From Diadophis punctatus similis (Eukaryota; Chordata; Lepidosauria; Squamata; Dipsadidae): a DNA stretch of 64,000 bases. Shown piece by piece: positions 21,558 through 35,147 of the stretch. Each line of letters begins with the position of its first letter. The stretch's first letter is position 1. Position numbers and translations under genes: made by a program. The notes below the pieces were generated by a model. The model did no database searches. It saw only the letters and a program-made list of their open reading frames with translations, and was not told where the DNA came from. The DNA is taken from the NCBI GenBank assembly GCA_023053685.1, contig JALIGW010000021.1, forward strand, positions 13,559,554 through 13,623,553, written 5' to 3'.

Positions 21558-21947
21558 GAATAACAGAGTTGGAAGGGCCCTTGGAGGTCTTCTAGTCCAA
21601 CCCCTTGCTCAAGCAGGAGATTCTCTACCATTCTGGACAAATGGTTGTCCAATCTCTTCTTAAAAACCTCCAGTGATGGAGCATCCTCAACTTCTAAGGC
21701 AAGTTGTTCCACTGATTAATTGTTCTCAATGTCAGGAAATTCCTCCTTAGTTCAGGTTGCTTCTCTCCTTGATTATTTTCCATCTGTTGCTTCTTTTTCC
21801 TGCCTTCTGGTGCTTTGGAAAATAGCTTGACCCCCAAATCTTCTTTGTGGCAGCTCCTCAAATATTGGAAGACTGCTATCATATCACCCCAGTCCTTCTT
21901 TTCATTAACCTAGACATACCCAATTCCTGCAATCGTTCTTTCATGAA
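21558..21947 (-). mobile_element. CR1 LINE 3' portion
   Basis: Minus-strand ORF2 tail with [40 protein letters not shown] and the 3' UTR. Confidence 0.88.
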
Positions 21948-22400
21948 GATACCTCATAGTAGCTCATGTGAAGATGTGTTTTGGATCGTTGAAATATTTA
22001 ACCTCTTTTCAATTGCAATTTCTTCCCTGAATATAGAAGATCAGCTTCTAGGACATGTTGATCCTTGAATCCATTGTTCTTTCAGTTCACACAATATCTC
22101 CTGTGCCAAATGCGCCTAGTGTGGTTTGGGCAAACTGTAGAATGTTTCTTTCATCGTTCCAAATCACTTTGTTGGGAAAAGTTTGGGGTTTAATCAAAGC
22201 TTTCTTACAACTTCCCTAGACAATGATTTGTGTAGTAAAATCAGAGAAGAGAGCTGCATCCTATGCTGATCGTTGTTGGATAAGCTACTCTATATTGTAG
22301 ATCTGGAGAGAACTTACTCCAGGCCAGCTAATTTTTCAGCAGGTCATTTCAAGAAATCTGTGAATTCCATTTTTCATTCTGGACCAGTTTTCAGCCAGCT
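21948..22400. other. Intronic sequence, nothing recognised
   Basis: No feature identified. Confidence 0.4.
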
Positions 22401-22401
22401 C

Positions 22402-22449
22402 GTCCATCCATCCATCCATCCATCCATCCATCCATCCATCCATCCATCC

Positions 22450-22503
<54 letters not shown>

Positions 22504-22504
22504 A
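22402..22504. repeat. (CCAT)n(CTAT)n array
   Basis: Clean switch from ccat units to ctat units at about 22450. Confidence 0.95.
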
Positions 22505-22505
22505 C

Positions 22506-22777
22506 GCAGTGCTGAAAAATCCCCCCAAAAGCCCAAAACAAGATGGTGATGCATGAGCAGTGCCGGAAACTTGGCTTCTGAGCATGCTCAGAAGAAAAAA
22601 TAAAAAATTAAAAAAAATCCTCCCCCCAAAAAAATTCAAAAAATTTTTTTTAAAAAAAGATGGCAGCGCCCACGGACCGGCACTGACTGAACTGGTTCCA
22701 TGATGTCATCGTGACATCACCAGTGGGTCGCTACCGGTTTGGGCGAACCGGTCCGAACCAGGAGGAACCCACCTCTC
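22506..22777. mobile_element. hAT MITE remnant (GGTGGGTTCC family)
   Basis: Right end (ccaggaggaacccacctctc) and the family body (ctaccggtttgggcgaaccgg, tgacatcaccagtgggtc) are present. The left terminus is replaced by the CTAT array. Confidence 0.6.
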
Positions 22778-23297
22778 ATATATATCTTCTAGCTTTCCTC
22801 TTCTTGAGTCCAACAGTTCTAAGCTTCCATTTCTTAACAATAGTTCTTAGAATTGAAATTGCTAGGTGGAAGCATTTATAGATTTTTTTATCGCCTTTAC
22901 CTTCTTTGAAAGAGTGAATTATTTTCCACTTCAAACGCTCAGACAGCTGTTTAGAACAGGGCCTGGTTGTTGAAAGGAGACAGAACAATTATCACAGTGG
23001 GAGAGATGAGAAAGGGAAGTTCAGAGTGTTTACCTCTGGGACCATCCCCTGGGAGCCTACGGGGAGATTCATCTTTGGGGCCTTCTTAACAGCTTTATGG
23101 GGATTTCTCTCTTTTTTTTTTAGGAGTGATATTGAATCAAGTAGAAGGGTGCCCGAATAGCTGCAGCCGTCTTTGCAACTGTTTTGTTATTTTGAATCTG
23201 TAAACAACTGCAGACAGACCTCAAGTACCCATTCAAATGTATAAGATGATGCTGTTTTTAGGTTTGTAACTGTGCCAGGCAGGAGAGATGGACAGTG
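22778..23297. other. Intronic sequence, nothing recognised
   Basis: No feature identified. Confidence 0.4.
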
Positions 23298-23315
23298 TAG
23301 GAGATATAGATAGAT

Positions 23316-23411
<96 letters not shown>

Positions 23412-23614
23412 TAGATATAGATATTGTAGATAGATGATAGGTAGATAGATAGATGATAGATAGATAGACAGACAGATAGATAGATATAGATAATTAGATG
23501 ATAGATGATAGATGATAGATAGAGATATAGATATTGTAGATAGATGATAGGTAGATAGATAGATGATAAATGTGGAGTTTCTGAAGATGCCCTAAATTGA
23601 CAATAGACAGATAG

Positions 23615-23675
<61 letters not shown>

Positions 23676-23677
23676 CA

Positions 23678-23713
<36 letters not shown>

Positions 23714-23905
23714 TATATATATGATAGATAGATAGACAGACAGACAGTCAGTCAGTCAGTCAGTCAGTCAGACAGACCGACAGACAGATATATGATAGAT
23801 AGAGATAGATTTAGATATAGATAATTAGATGATATATGATAGATAGATATAGATAGATAGTTCATAGATAATGGATAGACAGACAAACAGACAGACAGAC
23901 ATATC
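23298..23905. repeat. GATA/GACA array with (CATATA)n and (CAGT)n
   Basis: (GATA)n at 23298-23410, mixed GATA/GATATA with a duplicated block (gatattgtagatagatgata) to 23568, (ACATAT)n and (ACAT)n at 23615-23725, then GATA, GACA and CAGT units to 23905. The GATA/GACA mix is the composition of snake Bkm satellite. Confidence 0.95.
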
Positions 23906-24221
23906 ACTGAGAAAATGAGGCTGTAACACCATATTGTGTAACTTTGTTCAGCAGAGGACAAAAAAAACACAACAGGGAAGGGTAACAAGCTTATTTTTCA
24001 TTTTCTCCGCACATTGACGGCTTTACCTCTCCACCCACAAATTGGAATCCCCTTTGAGCAGAGCAGGGAGAGAAAGAAAAATCATTTGTTCAGTGTATAA
24101 AGTGATAAATAAGAATGCTAGACTCCCAGCAGCTCACAGCCACAAAAATACAGTGTACATTCATTAATGGGTTTCTTCTAACAATCAGAATTCCATCCAT
24201 CTATTTCTCACTCTGCCCACC

Positions 24222-24256
<35 letters not shown>

Positions 24257-24350
24257 TGTGTCTTTGTGTGTGAGAGAGTCTTTGTGTGTGTGTGTGTGTG
24301 TCTTTGTGTGTGTGTGTGAGTCTTTGTGTGTGTGTGTGTGTGTGTGCACG
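24222..24350. repeat. (TG)n with TCTTTG interruptions
   Basis: TG runs spaced by tctttgtg at roughly 30-base intervals. Confidence 0.95.
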
Positions 24351-24359
24351 CGTTACATG

Positions 24360-25160
24360 GTGTGGGGGTAGAGATTGACTTCGTCATGGATGTTTTGTGT
24401 TTGGAGGAAAAAAGGAAGAAGAGAAAAATACACAATAACGAGACATTGAAATAAATAGCATCAGGTTGCTTCTATGACTAATAAACACACACCGTATTGC
24501 ATCAAATGCCACTTCTCTGTTCCTTCCATTTTTCCCTAATTGCTTATTCCGACAACACACAAATGTTTGAAAATGGCTATTCTATAGATGCAGAGAGCTC
24601 CATTGTGAGATCAAATGTTCAATTAAATAGCCTTAAATCGCCTAATTTTATTAACATTTATTATTTGGCGCAAAATTGAAAGACCACGGAAACATGAAAA
24701 GAACAAGCCAAGAAAAAAAGATATAGACGAATAAAAGAAAAAGTGAAGGACGGGAAAAAGACCAAGAAAAATAACCGCAGGAGCACTTACAAGCATAATG
24801 ATTGCTATTTTCACCTCTGTGAATAGCATGGTTCCCTTCTACCCATAAACAACCCTTAATCGGTAAATCCCAAAATCACCAATTCCCTTTGACCATTTTC
24901 AGCAAAAAAGAAAAAGAAAATAAAAGTCCTTGAAGGGAGTCCAGTTTTTTTCTAAAAGCAATTGTAGTTCCCCCCTTAAGCAAACAAACCAATTATGTTA
25001 TTTCTGCAAACTCAGCCATCTTCGCCACTCACTGCCCCATTGTGGGTATTTCTGCATTCTTACATTTTTGTGGGTATAATAATCTCACTGCACTTACCAT
25101 ATACAAAACCTACTTGTCCATCAGTAAATATTCTTGAATTAAAAATTCAAGAGACATTGT
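24360..25160. other. Intronic sequence, nothing recognised
   Basis: AT-rich with A-runs. No exon or family identified. Confidence 0.4.
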
Positions 25161-25164
25161 TGTT

Positions 25165-25212
25165 GTCTCTATCTATTTGTCTGTCTATCCCTCTACCATC
25201 TATCTAACTATC

Positions 25213-25310
<98 letters not shown>

Positions 25311-25360
25311 ATCTATCACCTATCCATCTATCCAACTATCTATCTATCTATCTCCCAGGT
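25165..25360. repeat. CTAT-flanked (CT)n array
   Basis: A pure CT run of about 90 bases (25217-25306) between CTAT/CCAT units. Confidence 0.95.
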
Positions 25361-25481
25361 TTCAAACTCGCGATATCACGTTGCCGTCACATGGCTGACG
25401 CTTTTCCTATTCGCTGAGCTGGGGTGGGTGTGGCCTGCACGTGACGCAACTGGCCTGTGGGCCGCCAGTTTGACACCCCTG

Positions 25482-25541
25482 ATCTATCTCTATCATCTCT
25501 CTATCTCTCTATTATCTATCCATTATCTATCTACTTATCCA

Positions 25542-25633
<92 letters not shown>

Positions 25634-26155
25634 CATCCATCCATCCATCCATCCATCCATCCATCTACCCATCCATCCATCCACCCATCCACCCATCCAC
25701 CTACCCATCCATCCATCTACTCATCCATCCATCTACCCACCCACCCACCCATCCACCTATCTATCCATCTATCTGTCCTTCTATCCACCCACCCACCCAC
25801 CCACCCGTTCATCCATCCACCCATGCACCCACCCACCCATCCACCCATCCATCTCCCCATCCATCCATCCAGCTATCTATCCATCTATCTGTCCTTCTAT
25901 CCACCCACCCACCCACCCACCCGTTCATCCATCCACCCATGCACCCACCCACCCATCCACCCATCCATCTCCCCATCCATCCATCCAGCTATCTATCCAT
26001 CTATCTATCCTTCTATCCATCCATCTCCCCACCCATCCATCATCTCATCCATCCATCCACCTATCTATCCATCTATCTATCCTTCTATCCATCCATCCAT
26101 CCATCCATCCATCCATCCATCCATCCATCCATCCAACTATCATCTATCCAATTTA
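25482..26155. repeat. 670-bp CTAT/CCAT/CCAC array with higher-order duplication
   Basis: (CTAT)n to about 25632, then CCAT and CCAC units. A block of about 117 bases starting ctatctatccatctatctgt is repeated almost exactly at about 25757 and 25874, with a third diverged version at about 25990. Open frames rich in His, Pro, Ser and Ile are translated repeat. Confidence 0.95.
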
Positions 26156-26159
26156 TAAA

Positions 26160-26795
26160 GCTGCCATCTCAAGAGCAAGTGGGTCTGGGCAGCATACAAC
26201 AAAATTGAACAATAAATCTGTAAAAAAAACATTAACAACTAATAAAATAATTTTTTTTTAAAAAAACTATAAAAACAGATTTCTGAGCCCGAGGCTTTGT
26301 CCACAATTATAGCCGTGTGTAATCGGGGAAACTGATCCAGGAAGCTTGGCCTGAGCTGCCCTTGTTAGCACTCTACTGTTTCCTAAAGGCGAGTTACCAA
26401 AGCCAATCCTTTCCTTAATTTCAGCAGCTACTTAATCTCTCGATAATCAGGAATGAATTAACTTCAATTAGACGACAGAATTGCTAAGCTTTATCAGCTT
26501 CAGCTGCAATGACTCTGGCTACAATGATATAAGACTGAACTCTCGGCTCCTGTCTACACAGTTGCTGCCTCGGCTCCCAATGACCGGTTTCCACACAGCT
26601 CAAGCATCTTGAGGCAATCAAGTTCCCTCAAAAGAATGAGGAGTAGCTACTCTTGCTTGGGGTCTTCGTGTCCTCCTTGAAGACTGGAGTTAGGACGCCA
26701 TGAGAAGATGGGCTCAGAACCACAGGGCCACGGACAAGGAGCGCTTACACAAGAGTGGCATCCATCTACTTCACAATCTAGCATGATAAGGAACA
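26160..26795. other. Intronic sequence, nothing recognised
   Basis: No feature identified. Confidence 0.4.
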
Positions 26796-26797
26796 AC

Positions 26798-26960
26798 TAC
26801 CACCATCATCATCATCATTATCTTTGTTTAATGACCCCATAATCCCTTGCGGGGTGGAGTCTGGGCAACTGAATGGAGCTAGCGAGTGTTTTAATGGCCG
26901 GATGCCCTTCCTGTCACCAATGTGGAGTTTTGTTCAGCAGATATATTCTCAGTGAGCCCA
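26798..26960 (-). mobile_element. tRNA-derived SINE (family 2), 5'-truncated
   Basis: Has the GATGAT tail, the gggattatggggtcattaaa block and the gggcatccggccattaaaac block. The tRNA head is replaced by a GGAGA array. Confidence 0.8.
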
Positions 26961-27250
26961 GAGGGGAGGGGGGGAGGAGAGGAGAGGGGTGTGGAGTGGA
27001 GTGGAGGGGTGTGGAGTGGAGGGGAGGGGAGAGGGGTGTGGAGTGGAGGGGAGTGGAGTGGAGAGGAGAGGAGAGGAGAGAGGTGTGAAGTGGAGAGGTG
27101 TGTGGAGTGGAGTGGAGTGGAGTGGAGAGGAGAGGAGAGGAGAGGACAGGAGAGGAGAGGAGAGGAGAGGAGAGGAGAGGAGAGAAGAGGAGAGGACAGG
27201 AGAGGAGAGGAGAGGATAGTGGAATGGAATAGAGTGGAGGGAAGGGGAGG
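26961..27250. repeat. (GGAGA)n/(GTGGA)n purine-rich array
   Basis: Five-base periodicity grown out of the truncated SINE at gcccagaggggagg. Confidence 0.93.
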
Positions 27251-27482
27251 TGTTCATCCTATCTAATGAACACATCATTTATGTATTACTTAACTAAAAT
27301 GTTACTACTGTCTGTTTGTTTGAAGTAATCTCTCCTCCTCCTAGAGGACTTAATGATGGACTCCTGGAGTAACACCCTGCTGAAGCTTCTCCATTGGGTG
27401 TGCACCTGAGTTCAAACTTGACTGCTTAAATCACTGTCAAGATCTATCCAAACCGAGAGGACAAACCTTGTACCCAACTCAC

Positions 27483-27590
27483 CTGTTCCTGAAGGATCTT
27501 CAGCATGGCCTGCGTGTGGGAATGCTCTTCTTTTGCTTGTTCGAGTTCTAACTTCTTGTTATTTAATTCCTCTTGGATTTTCAACAGTTG
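27483..27590 (-). CDS. ENOX1: ENOX1 internal coding exon (coiled coil, continued)
   Basis: This exon has 108 bases and 36 codons, phase 0 at both ends. The minus-strand acceptor is ttttttgtag|CAACTG and the donor is GAACAG|GTGAGT, a near-consensus site. The product begins QLLKIQEELNNKK and ends AMLKILQEQ, continuing the amphipathic helix of the exon at 45135-45319 without a break. The corresponding vertebrate ENOX1 segment has the same length and the same EELNNKK core. Because it is symmetric (phase 0-0, a multiple of three), skipping it would leave the frame intact. It lies immediately downstream, in transcription order, of the 17.5-kb intron that holds the R4/Dong-like LINE, the assembly gap and the 102-bp minisatellite. 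Confidence 0.95.
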
Positions 27591-27639
27591 CTACAAAAAA
27601 AGAAGAAGGGACATTGATAATTAGGGAGGCTTGATTTAT

Positions 27640-27895
27640 TTAGCCTATGGCATAGCGCATAGTTCTCCAATGTTTCCGGCTTTGAGGACTGGCGGGGGGG
27701 AGGGGTTGGTTCCGCGTGAGCGGCCGGAACAACCATTCCATTTGCGAGAGCAGTGTGCACGCGCGCCTGCCACTCATTTAAATGGAGCACACGCATGCAC
27801 TCTCGCCCACTGCTTGTGAGGATGCACTTGTGCGCGCGCTCACACTTGCCAGACGTTTCCGAGGCCTGGTTGCAAACACCCCATGGCCAGCAGTG
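27640..27895. other. GC-rich block, probable MITE remnant
   Basis: CpG-rich with alternating gcacgcgcgc and tgtgcgcgcgctcac stretches, unlike the flanking intron. The family was not recognised and no clear TIR is seen. Confidence 0.3.
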
Positions 27896-27899
27896 AGTG

Positions 27900-30060
<2,161 letters not shown>

Positions 30061-30149
<89 letters not shown>
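30061..30149. repeat. (TAA)n array, 3' flank of the R4-like LINE
   Basis: It joins the LINE 3' UTR to the 3' terminus of a minus-strand CR1. The array is therefore likely the CR1 tail into which the LINE inserted. Confidence 0.95.
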
Positions 30150-30151
<2 letters not shown>

Positions 30152-30696
30152 GAGTTGGAAGGGACCTTGGAGATCTTCTAGTCCAGTGATGGCGAACCTA
30201 TGGCACGCGTGCCACAGGTGGCACGCGGAGCCATATCTGCTGGCACGCGAGCCATTGCCCTAGCTCAACTCCAGCATGCATGTGCGTGCCGGCCAGCTGA
30301 TTTTTGGTTAGTGTGGAGGCTCTGTGAGGGCATTTTAGGTTTCCAGAGGTCCTCCAGGGGGTGTTTTTGCCCTCCCCAGGCTCCAGGGAAGCCTCTGGAG
30401 CCTGGGAAGGGCAAAAACCGGACCTACCAGGCCCACCGGAAGTCGGGAAATGGGCCATTTCCGGCCTCCAGAGGGCCTCTGCGGGGGCGGGAGAGGCCGT
30501 TTTTGCCATCCCCAGGCATTGAATTATGGGTGTGGGCACTCACATGTATGTGACAGCGCGCGCGCACGCGCTTTTGGCACCCGAGGGGAAAAAGGTTCGC
30601 CATCACTGTTCTAGTCCAACCCCCTGCTTAGGCAGGAAACCCTACACTACTTCAGACAAATGGTTATCCAACATCTTCTTAAAAACGTCCAGTGTT
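30150..30696 (-). mobile_element. CR1 3' end split by a hAT MITE
   Basis: CR1 runs 30150-30183, is interrupted by the hAT at 30184-30608, and resumes at 30609-30696 (ctagtccaaccccctgctta ... aaaacgtccagtgttg). Confidence 0.88.
30184..30608. mobile_element. hAT MITE (GATGGCGAACC family) with perfect 8-bp TSD
   Basis: CAGTGATGGCGAACCTATGG at the left and AGGTTCGCCATCACTG at the right. TTCTAGTC flanks both sides exactly (30176-30183, 30609-30616). The 425-bp interior contains paired ccggaggcc / ggcctccag blocks and no transposase. Confidence 0.93.
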
Positions 30697-30853
30697 GCTC
30701 CTGGTTCAGCCCGGTTCAGCGAACAGGTAGCGGCAGTGGTGGGAGGCTCCGCCCACCCACCCGGGATGCTTCTGCACATGCGCAGAAGCATTGCGTGCGC
30801 ATATGCGAGCACACACGCAAACTGGTAGCGACGGGATTTAGAACCCACTACTG
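30697..30853. mobile_element. hAT MITE fragment
   Basis: Right terminus gggatttagaacccactact, interior cttctgcacatgcgcagaag. The left end lies within CR1 sequence and is degraded. Confidence 0.6.
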
Positions 30854-30902
30854 CTCACGGCCCACTAGTGGGCTGTGGCCCACAGACCCCTGGCATAACA
30901 TG

Positions 30903-31166
30903 AAAAGGTAAAGGTTTCCCCTGTCCAGTCGTGTCCGACTGATTTCTTGGCTGAGGGAGCCAGCGTTGTCCGAAGACAAACGCCATTTCAACACTGTTGC
31001 CTTCCCACCAAAGTGGTACCTATTTATCTACTTTAATTTGCATGTTTTCAAACTGCTAGGTGGGTAGGAGCTGGAGCAAGGAACGGGAGCTCACCCCGTC
31101 AATGAGCGCTCGGGTCTCGAACCTTGGCTGTCAGCATCTTTAACGGCTGAGCCATCCTGCCCCCCT
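30903..31166 (-). mobile_element. Sauria-type SINE (BovB-like tail)
   Basis: The minus strand starts gggggcaggatggctcagcc, has the B-box ggttcgagacc, and ends gtcggacacgactggacagg plus accttt. That tail is shared between Sauria SINEs and BovB LINEs, which supply their reverse transcriptase. Confidence 0.82.
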
Positions 31167-31335
31167 TTATAACATGCATGGACTTACAATATAGATATAA
31201 ATGTTTCACCTAAATTAAAACACACAATAAAATATAAATGTTAAAAAGATCCGTGTTCCAATATCAGTGACTAGGCCATCTAACCATTGAACCGCAGCAT
31301 CATTTATTGGAAAAAAGTCAGATACTGGACCCTTC

Positions 31336-31736
31336 TACAGGTAGTCCTCAGTTTACGACCACAACTGAGCCCGGAATTTATGTTGCTCAATGAGAAATTT
31401 GGTAAGTGAGTTTTGTCCCATTTTGCGACTTTTTGTGCCATGTTTGTTAAGTGAATCCCAGCAGTTGTTAAGTTGGGAACATGGTCGTTAAGTGAATCTT
31501 GCTTCCCCATGAATTTTGCTTGTGAGAACGACAAAATTTTTTGATCACATGACCCCCCCCCCCGGGATGCTGCAGCCATCTTAAATATGAACCAGTTGTC
31601 AAGGGTCCGGATTTCGATCACGTGACCACGGAGATGCCGCAACGGTCCTAAGTGTGACAAACTCACAAGTCACTTTTTTCAGTGATGTTGTAACTTCGAG
31701 TGGTCACTAAATGAACTGTTGAAAGGACAACCTGTT
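31336..31736. mobile_element. Tigger-like MITE, full length
   Basis: TACAGGTAGTCCTCAGTTTA at the left, ggacaacctgttta at the right. The interior includes an expanded C-run (about 31553-31563). Confidence 0.8.
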
Positions 31737-31739
31737 TAT

Positions 31740-31945
31740 GCCCTCAGCTTACAGCCGGTCACGATGTGATCTACGGTTTGACCGGAGGGGGGGGGGGCAC
31801 AATCACAGTGAGGGGAGGGCACTGTAGCCCATTTATACAGGGAGTCCTCACAGACGCCGTGTGAGGCACGAACCCCGTCCAGGGTTGTGCATTGTTGGCC
31901 GGGTAGTTCAAAAGCCGGCACCTTTTGCGTGGGGTCGTCTAGATT
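31740..31945. other. GC-rich spacer with G11 run
   Basis: Contains a poly-G run near 31787. No family recognised. Confidence 0.35.
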
Positions 31946-31949
31946 AGAT

Positions 31950-32507
31950 TAACAGAGTTGGAAGGGGCCTCGTAGGTCATCTAGTCCACCCCCCTGCCCA
32001 AGCAGGAGATCCTACACCATTTCTGAGAGATGGCAATCCAATCTCTTCTTGAAAGCCTCCAGTGATGAAGCTCCCACAACTTCTGAAGGCAACTTCTGTT
32101 CCATGGGTTGATTGTTCTCACTGTCAGGAAATTTCTCCTTATTTCCAGGTTGAATCTCTCTTTGATCAGTTTCCATCCATTGTTCCTTGTCTGGCCTTCG
32201 TGTGCTTTGGAAAATAGCTTGACCCCCTCCTCTCTGTGGCAGCCCCTCAAATATTGGAAGACTGCTATCATGTCTCCCCTGGTTCTTCTCTTCACTAGAC
32301 TATCCATGCCCAGTTCCTGTAACCGTTCATTGTATGTTTTAGTCGCCAGTCCCCTAGTCATCCTGGTTGCTCTTCTCTGCACTCTTTCTAGAGTCTCAAC
32401 ATCTTTTTTATAGTGTGGTGACCAAAACTGGATGCAGTACTCTAGGTGTGATCTTACTAAGGCTTTATAGAGTGGTATTAGTACCTCCCTTGATCTTGAA
32501 GACATCT
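31950..32507 (-). mobile_element. CR1 LINE 3' portion
   Basis: One frame is open for most of the length: [40 protein letters not shown] and ERFNLEIRRNFLTVRTINPW, diverging after a frameshift near 32095. Confidence 0.9.
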
Positions 32508-33035
32508 CTATATGTGTCTTCCCTAGTCTGGGTGCTCTGGAAGAAAAATCTCTCCAGGATTGCAGAGTCTTGCACCAATGCTGTGTATTGAATTTGTTCT
32601 GTTTTTGCGGTGGCGTCTCGACTGACGGACACGCAAATCACGTCTGCCTCCGTCTTGTGCTGCTCGGCCTGCCTCCAAACACAACCTCTCTTCACATAAC
32701 ATGAGGCTTCGCCGTACATTAAAACTTTCAAACTCCTCGCCGCGGGACCAACCACAAAGCTGCTGTCACATCTATCTGGGCCAAAGTCAGATTTGTTGAA
32801 GGAGACCCTGTGTCTTTAATAACACTGGGTGGGGGGGAATAAACATTGCAGGCCATAAATAATTTATGCGTGCAGCCCTTTAATATAATTAGTCTCTGGC
32901 CCACCGCCATCTCGTTTCCTACAAAGCCATCGCCTGAATTAGATTTGCGCTGAGTTGCCAAGAAGACCCCCCAAAAAATGGCTCCCGCCCTCTGCTGAGA
33001 GAGCGGACCCCTTGCAAATCGATGTATTGGCAGTC
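32508..33035. other. Intronic sequence, nothing recognised
   Basis: Includes a moderately GC-rich patch (about 32590-32760) without splice signals. Confidence 0.4.
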
Positions 33036-33037
33036 AA

Positions 33038-33282
33038 TAGCAATAGCAATAGCACTTAGACTTATACACCGCTTCATAGTGCTTTCCAGCCCTCTCTAAG
33101 CGGTTTACAGAGTTCAGCATCTTGCCCCCAACAATCTGGGTCCTCATTTTACCCACCTCGGAAGGATGGAAAGCTGAGTCAACCTTGAGCCGGTGAGATT
33201 TGAACAGCTGAACTGCTGAACTAGCAGTCAGCTGAAGTAGGTTGCAGTGCTGCTTTTAACCGCTACGCCACCTCAGCTCCTC
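33038..33282 (-). mobile_element. tRNA-derived SINE (family 1), GCTATT-tailed
   Basis: Minus-strand head gagctgaggtggcgtagcgg, with the tail caatagcaatagcaatagca on the plus strand. Confidence 0.87.
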
Positions 33283-33329
33283 AGTGATGAAAAAGGGAAG
33301 AGTTGGGGGACTAATTGTGATATTTATTG

Positions 33330-33600
33330 ATTCGTTTATTTATTGGTATCCTGCCTTTATTTTAGAAACAACTCCAGGCAGTGAGTATCTCCAACACATC
33401 TTCCTCCTTCTATTTTCAACCACAAAAACAACCCTGTAAGGTATGTTGGCCTGAGAAAGATAGAGAGAGACTGGCTCAGAGTCACCCAGCTGGCTTTCAT
33501 GCCTAAGGCAGGACTAGAACTCACAGTCTCCTGGTGATTGGTCCAAAGTCACCCAGCTGACTTTCATGGGTAATGCAGGACTAGAACTCATCATCTCCTG
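33330..33600. mobile_element. MIR/CORE-SINE-like repeat
   Basis: ctcagagtcacccagctggc and caggactagaactcacagtc resemble the conserved MIR core; the second half is partly duplicated at about 33540. Confidence 0.5.
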
Positions 33601-33960
33601 CTTTCTAGGGAAGTTCCAGGGCTCCGAAAAGGCCTTCAACTTTTCCAGTCCAATATGGAGCTCAGAAGATACGGAGCTCACATATTCAAGGGGTGATGGA
33701 AGATGGATCTCAATATCCATTATTTTGCCTGGAAATATACAGTATTTGTTGAACCTAAGTTAAAAACGACTTCCTCTAAGCCATTCCCTGTATCTTCGCT
33801 TCCATCAACATGTTCATTTGCATCTGCAAAGAATTTCTCGCTATGTTAATCTAATTAAACTGAAGAACAGAGCCCCTGGTTAATACATCATTCCATTTGC
33901 TTGTTAAAATTTCTAAAATGTGTAAAAGATGTTCTGGATAAGACATGGTTGATCATTGTT

Positions 33961-34128
33961 AAGAGGAGGAGGAGGAGGAGGGAAGACGGAGGAGGAAGAG
34001 GAGGAGGAGGAGAGGGAAGGAGGAGAGAAGGAGGAAGAGGAGGAGGGAAGGAGGAGGAGGAGGAAGAAGGAGGAGGAAGAAGGAGGGGGAGGAAGAGGAG
34101 GAGGAGGAAGGAGGGGGAGGAGAATATG
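33961..34128. repeat. (GGA)n/(GAA)n purine array
   Basis: Purine-only plus strand of about 170 bases. Confidence 0.95.
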
Positions 34129-34438
34129 GAAAGAAGCAGAAGAAGGGGGATGTTTTCATTATTGTTTTTTTGTTTGACAAAGAATATGAAAAGCTGCCAT
34201 TAAACCGGTGATGATGAAGCAGACGATTGTTTTCCAATTAAGCTAAATGCTACAGAAATCCAAGTTCCCCGCGTGTGGAGGAAACAAAAAGGGCGGATAC
34301 GTGGCACAGCCCCGAGGAAAATGGATGGTGGGAAGAAATGTGCCATTAATTGCAGTTAGCTGGGCCTTGGCGTTTGGGTCAATACTGTCTTGGAAACGTC
34401 AGCCCATCTATCACTTATTGGCCTCATCTTCAGCCAAG

Positions 34439-34538
34439 NNNNNNNNNNNNNNNNNNNNNNNNNNNNNNNNNNNNNNNNNNNNNNNNNNNNNNNNNNNNNN
34501 NNNNNNNNNNNNNNNNNNNNNNNNNNNNNNNNNNNNNN
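34439..34538. other. Assembly gap (100 N)
   Basis: Exactly 100 ambiguous bases, the usual placeholder for a gap of unknown length. The right edge enters a Penelope-like tail. Confidence 0.99.
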
Positions 34539-35147
34539 TCCCAAAGGTGCTTTTTTCAAGAGGCAACTGGACTTCCTTCGTTTTTCTTTGAAGACGTTTT
34601 GCTTCTCATCCAAGAAACTTCTTCGGTTCTTGAGACACAACATAGGAGAACAAACCCATCAGGACAAGATTCAGTACTTCCATCTGCATTTAGAAGACCC
34701 AGGCCACTCTTTTGAAGACAGCAAAGTCCACATTTTGGACAGAGAGGACCACTGGTTTGAAAGAGGGGTCCAAGAGGCCATCTAGGTCATAACTGAACAG
34801 CCCTCTTTCAACAGAGGGGGAGAGACACAGCACCACCCATCTCCTGTTTACAACACAGTCCTTGCAGCAGTTCCAAGAAGGCTCCACACTCATTTGCATT
34901 ACTCAGGTGACCCTGAGGACACAGATAAACCTCCAAGTGGCCTCAAGGACTCTCAGAAAGAGTACTAATGACCAGATGACTGCAAGGAGTATAAATCCTT
35001 CCATCCTCCACTGTTCAGTCAAAACTGAAGAAGCTTCTTGGATGAGAAGCAGAACATCTTCAAAGAGAAACAAGAAAGTCCAGTTGTCTCTTTGAAAAGC
35101 ATCTTTGGGACAACCATGACCTAGATGACTGAGAACCTCCATAGACA
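34539..35147 (+). mobile_element. Penelope-like element 3' part
   Basis: Plus strand encodes HSFEDSKVHILDREDHWFER then GVQEAI, a stop, and EQPSFNRGGETQHHPSPVYN, the C-terminal GIY-YIG-associated block. This is followed by the 3' module (gatgagaagcagaacatctt ... agcatctttgggacaacc). An oppositely oriented copy of the module starts at the gap (34539-34630). The upstream reverse transcriptase is absent or lost in the gap. Confidence 0.62.

Noticed and set aside
25428..26261. 277-codon frame rich in His, Pro, Ser and Ile
   Set aside because: Direct translation of the CTAT/CCAT array.
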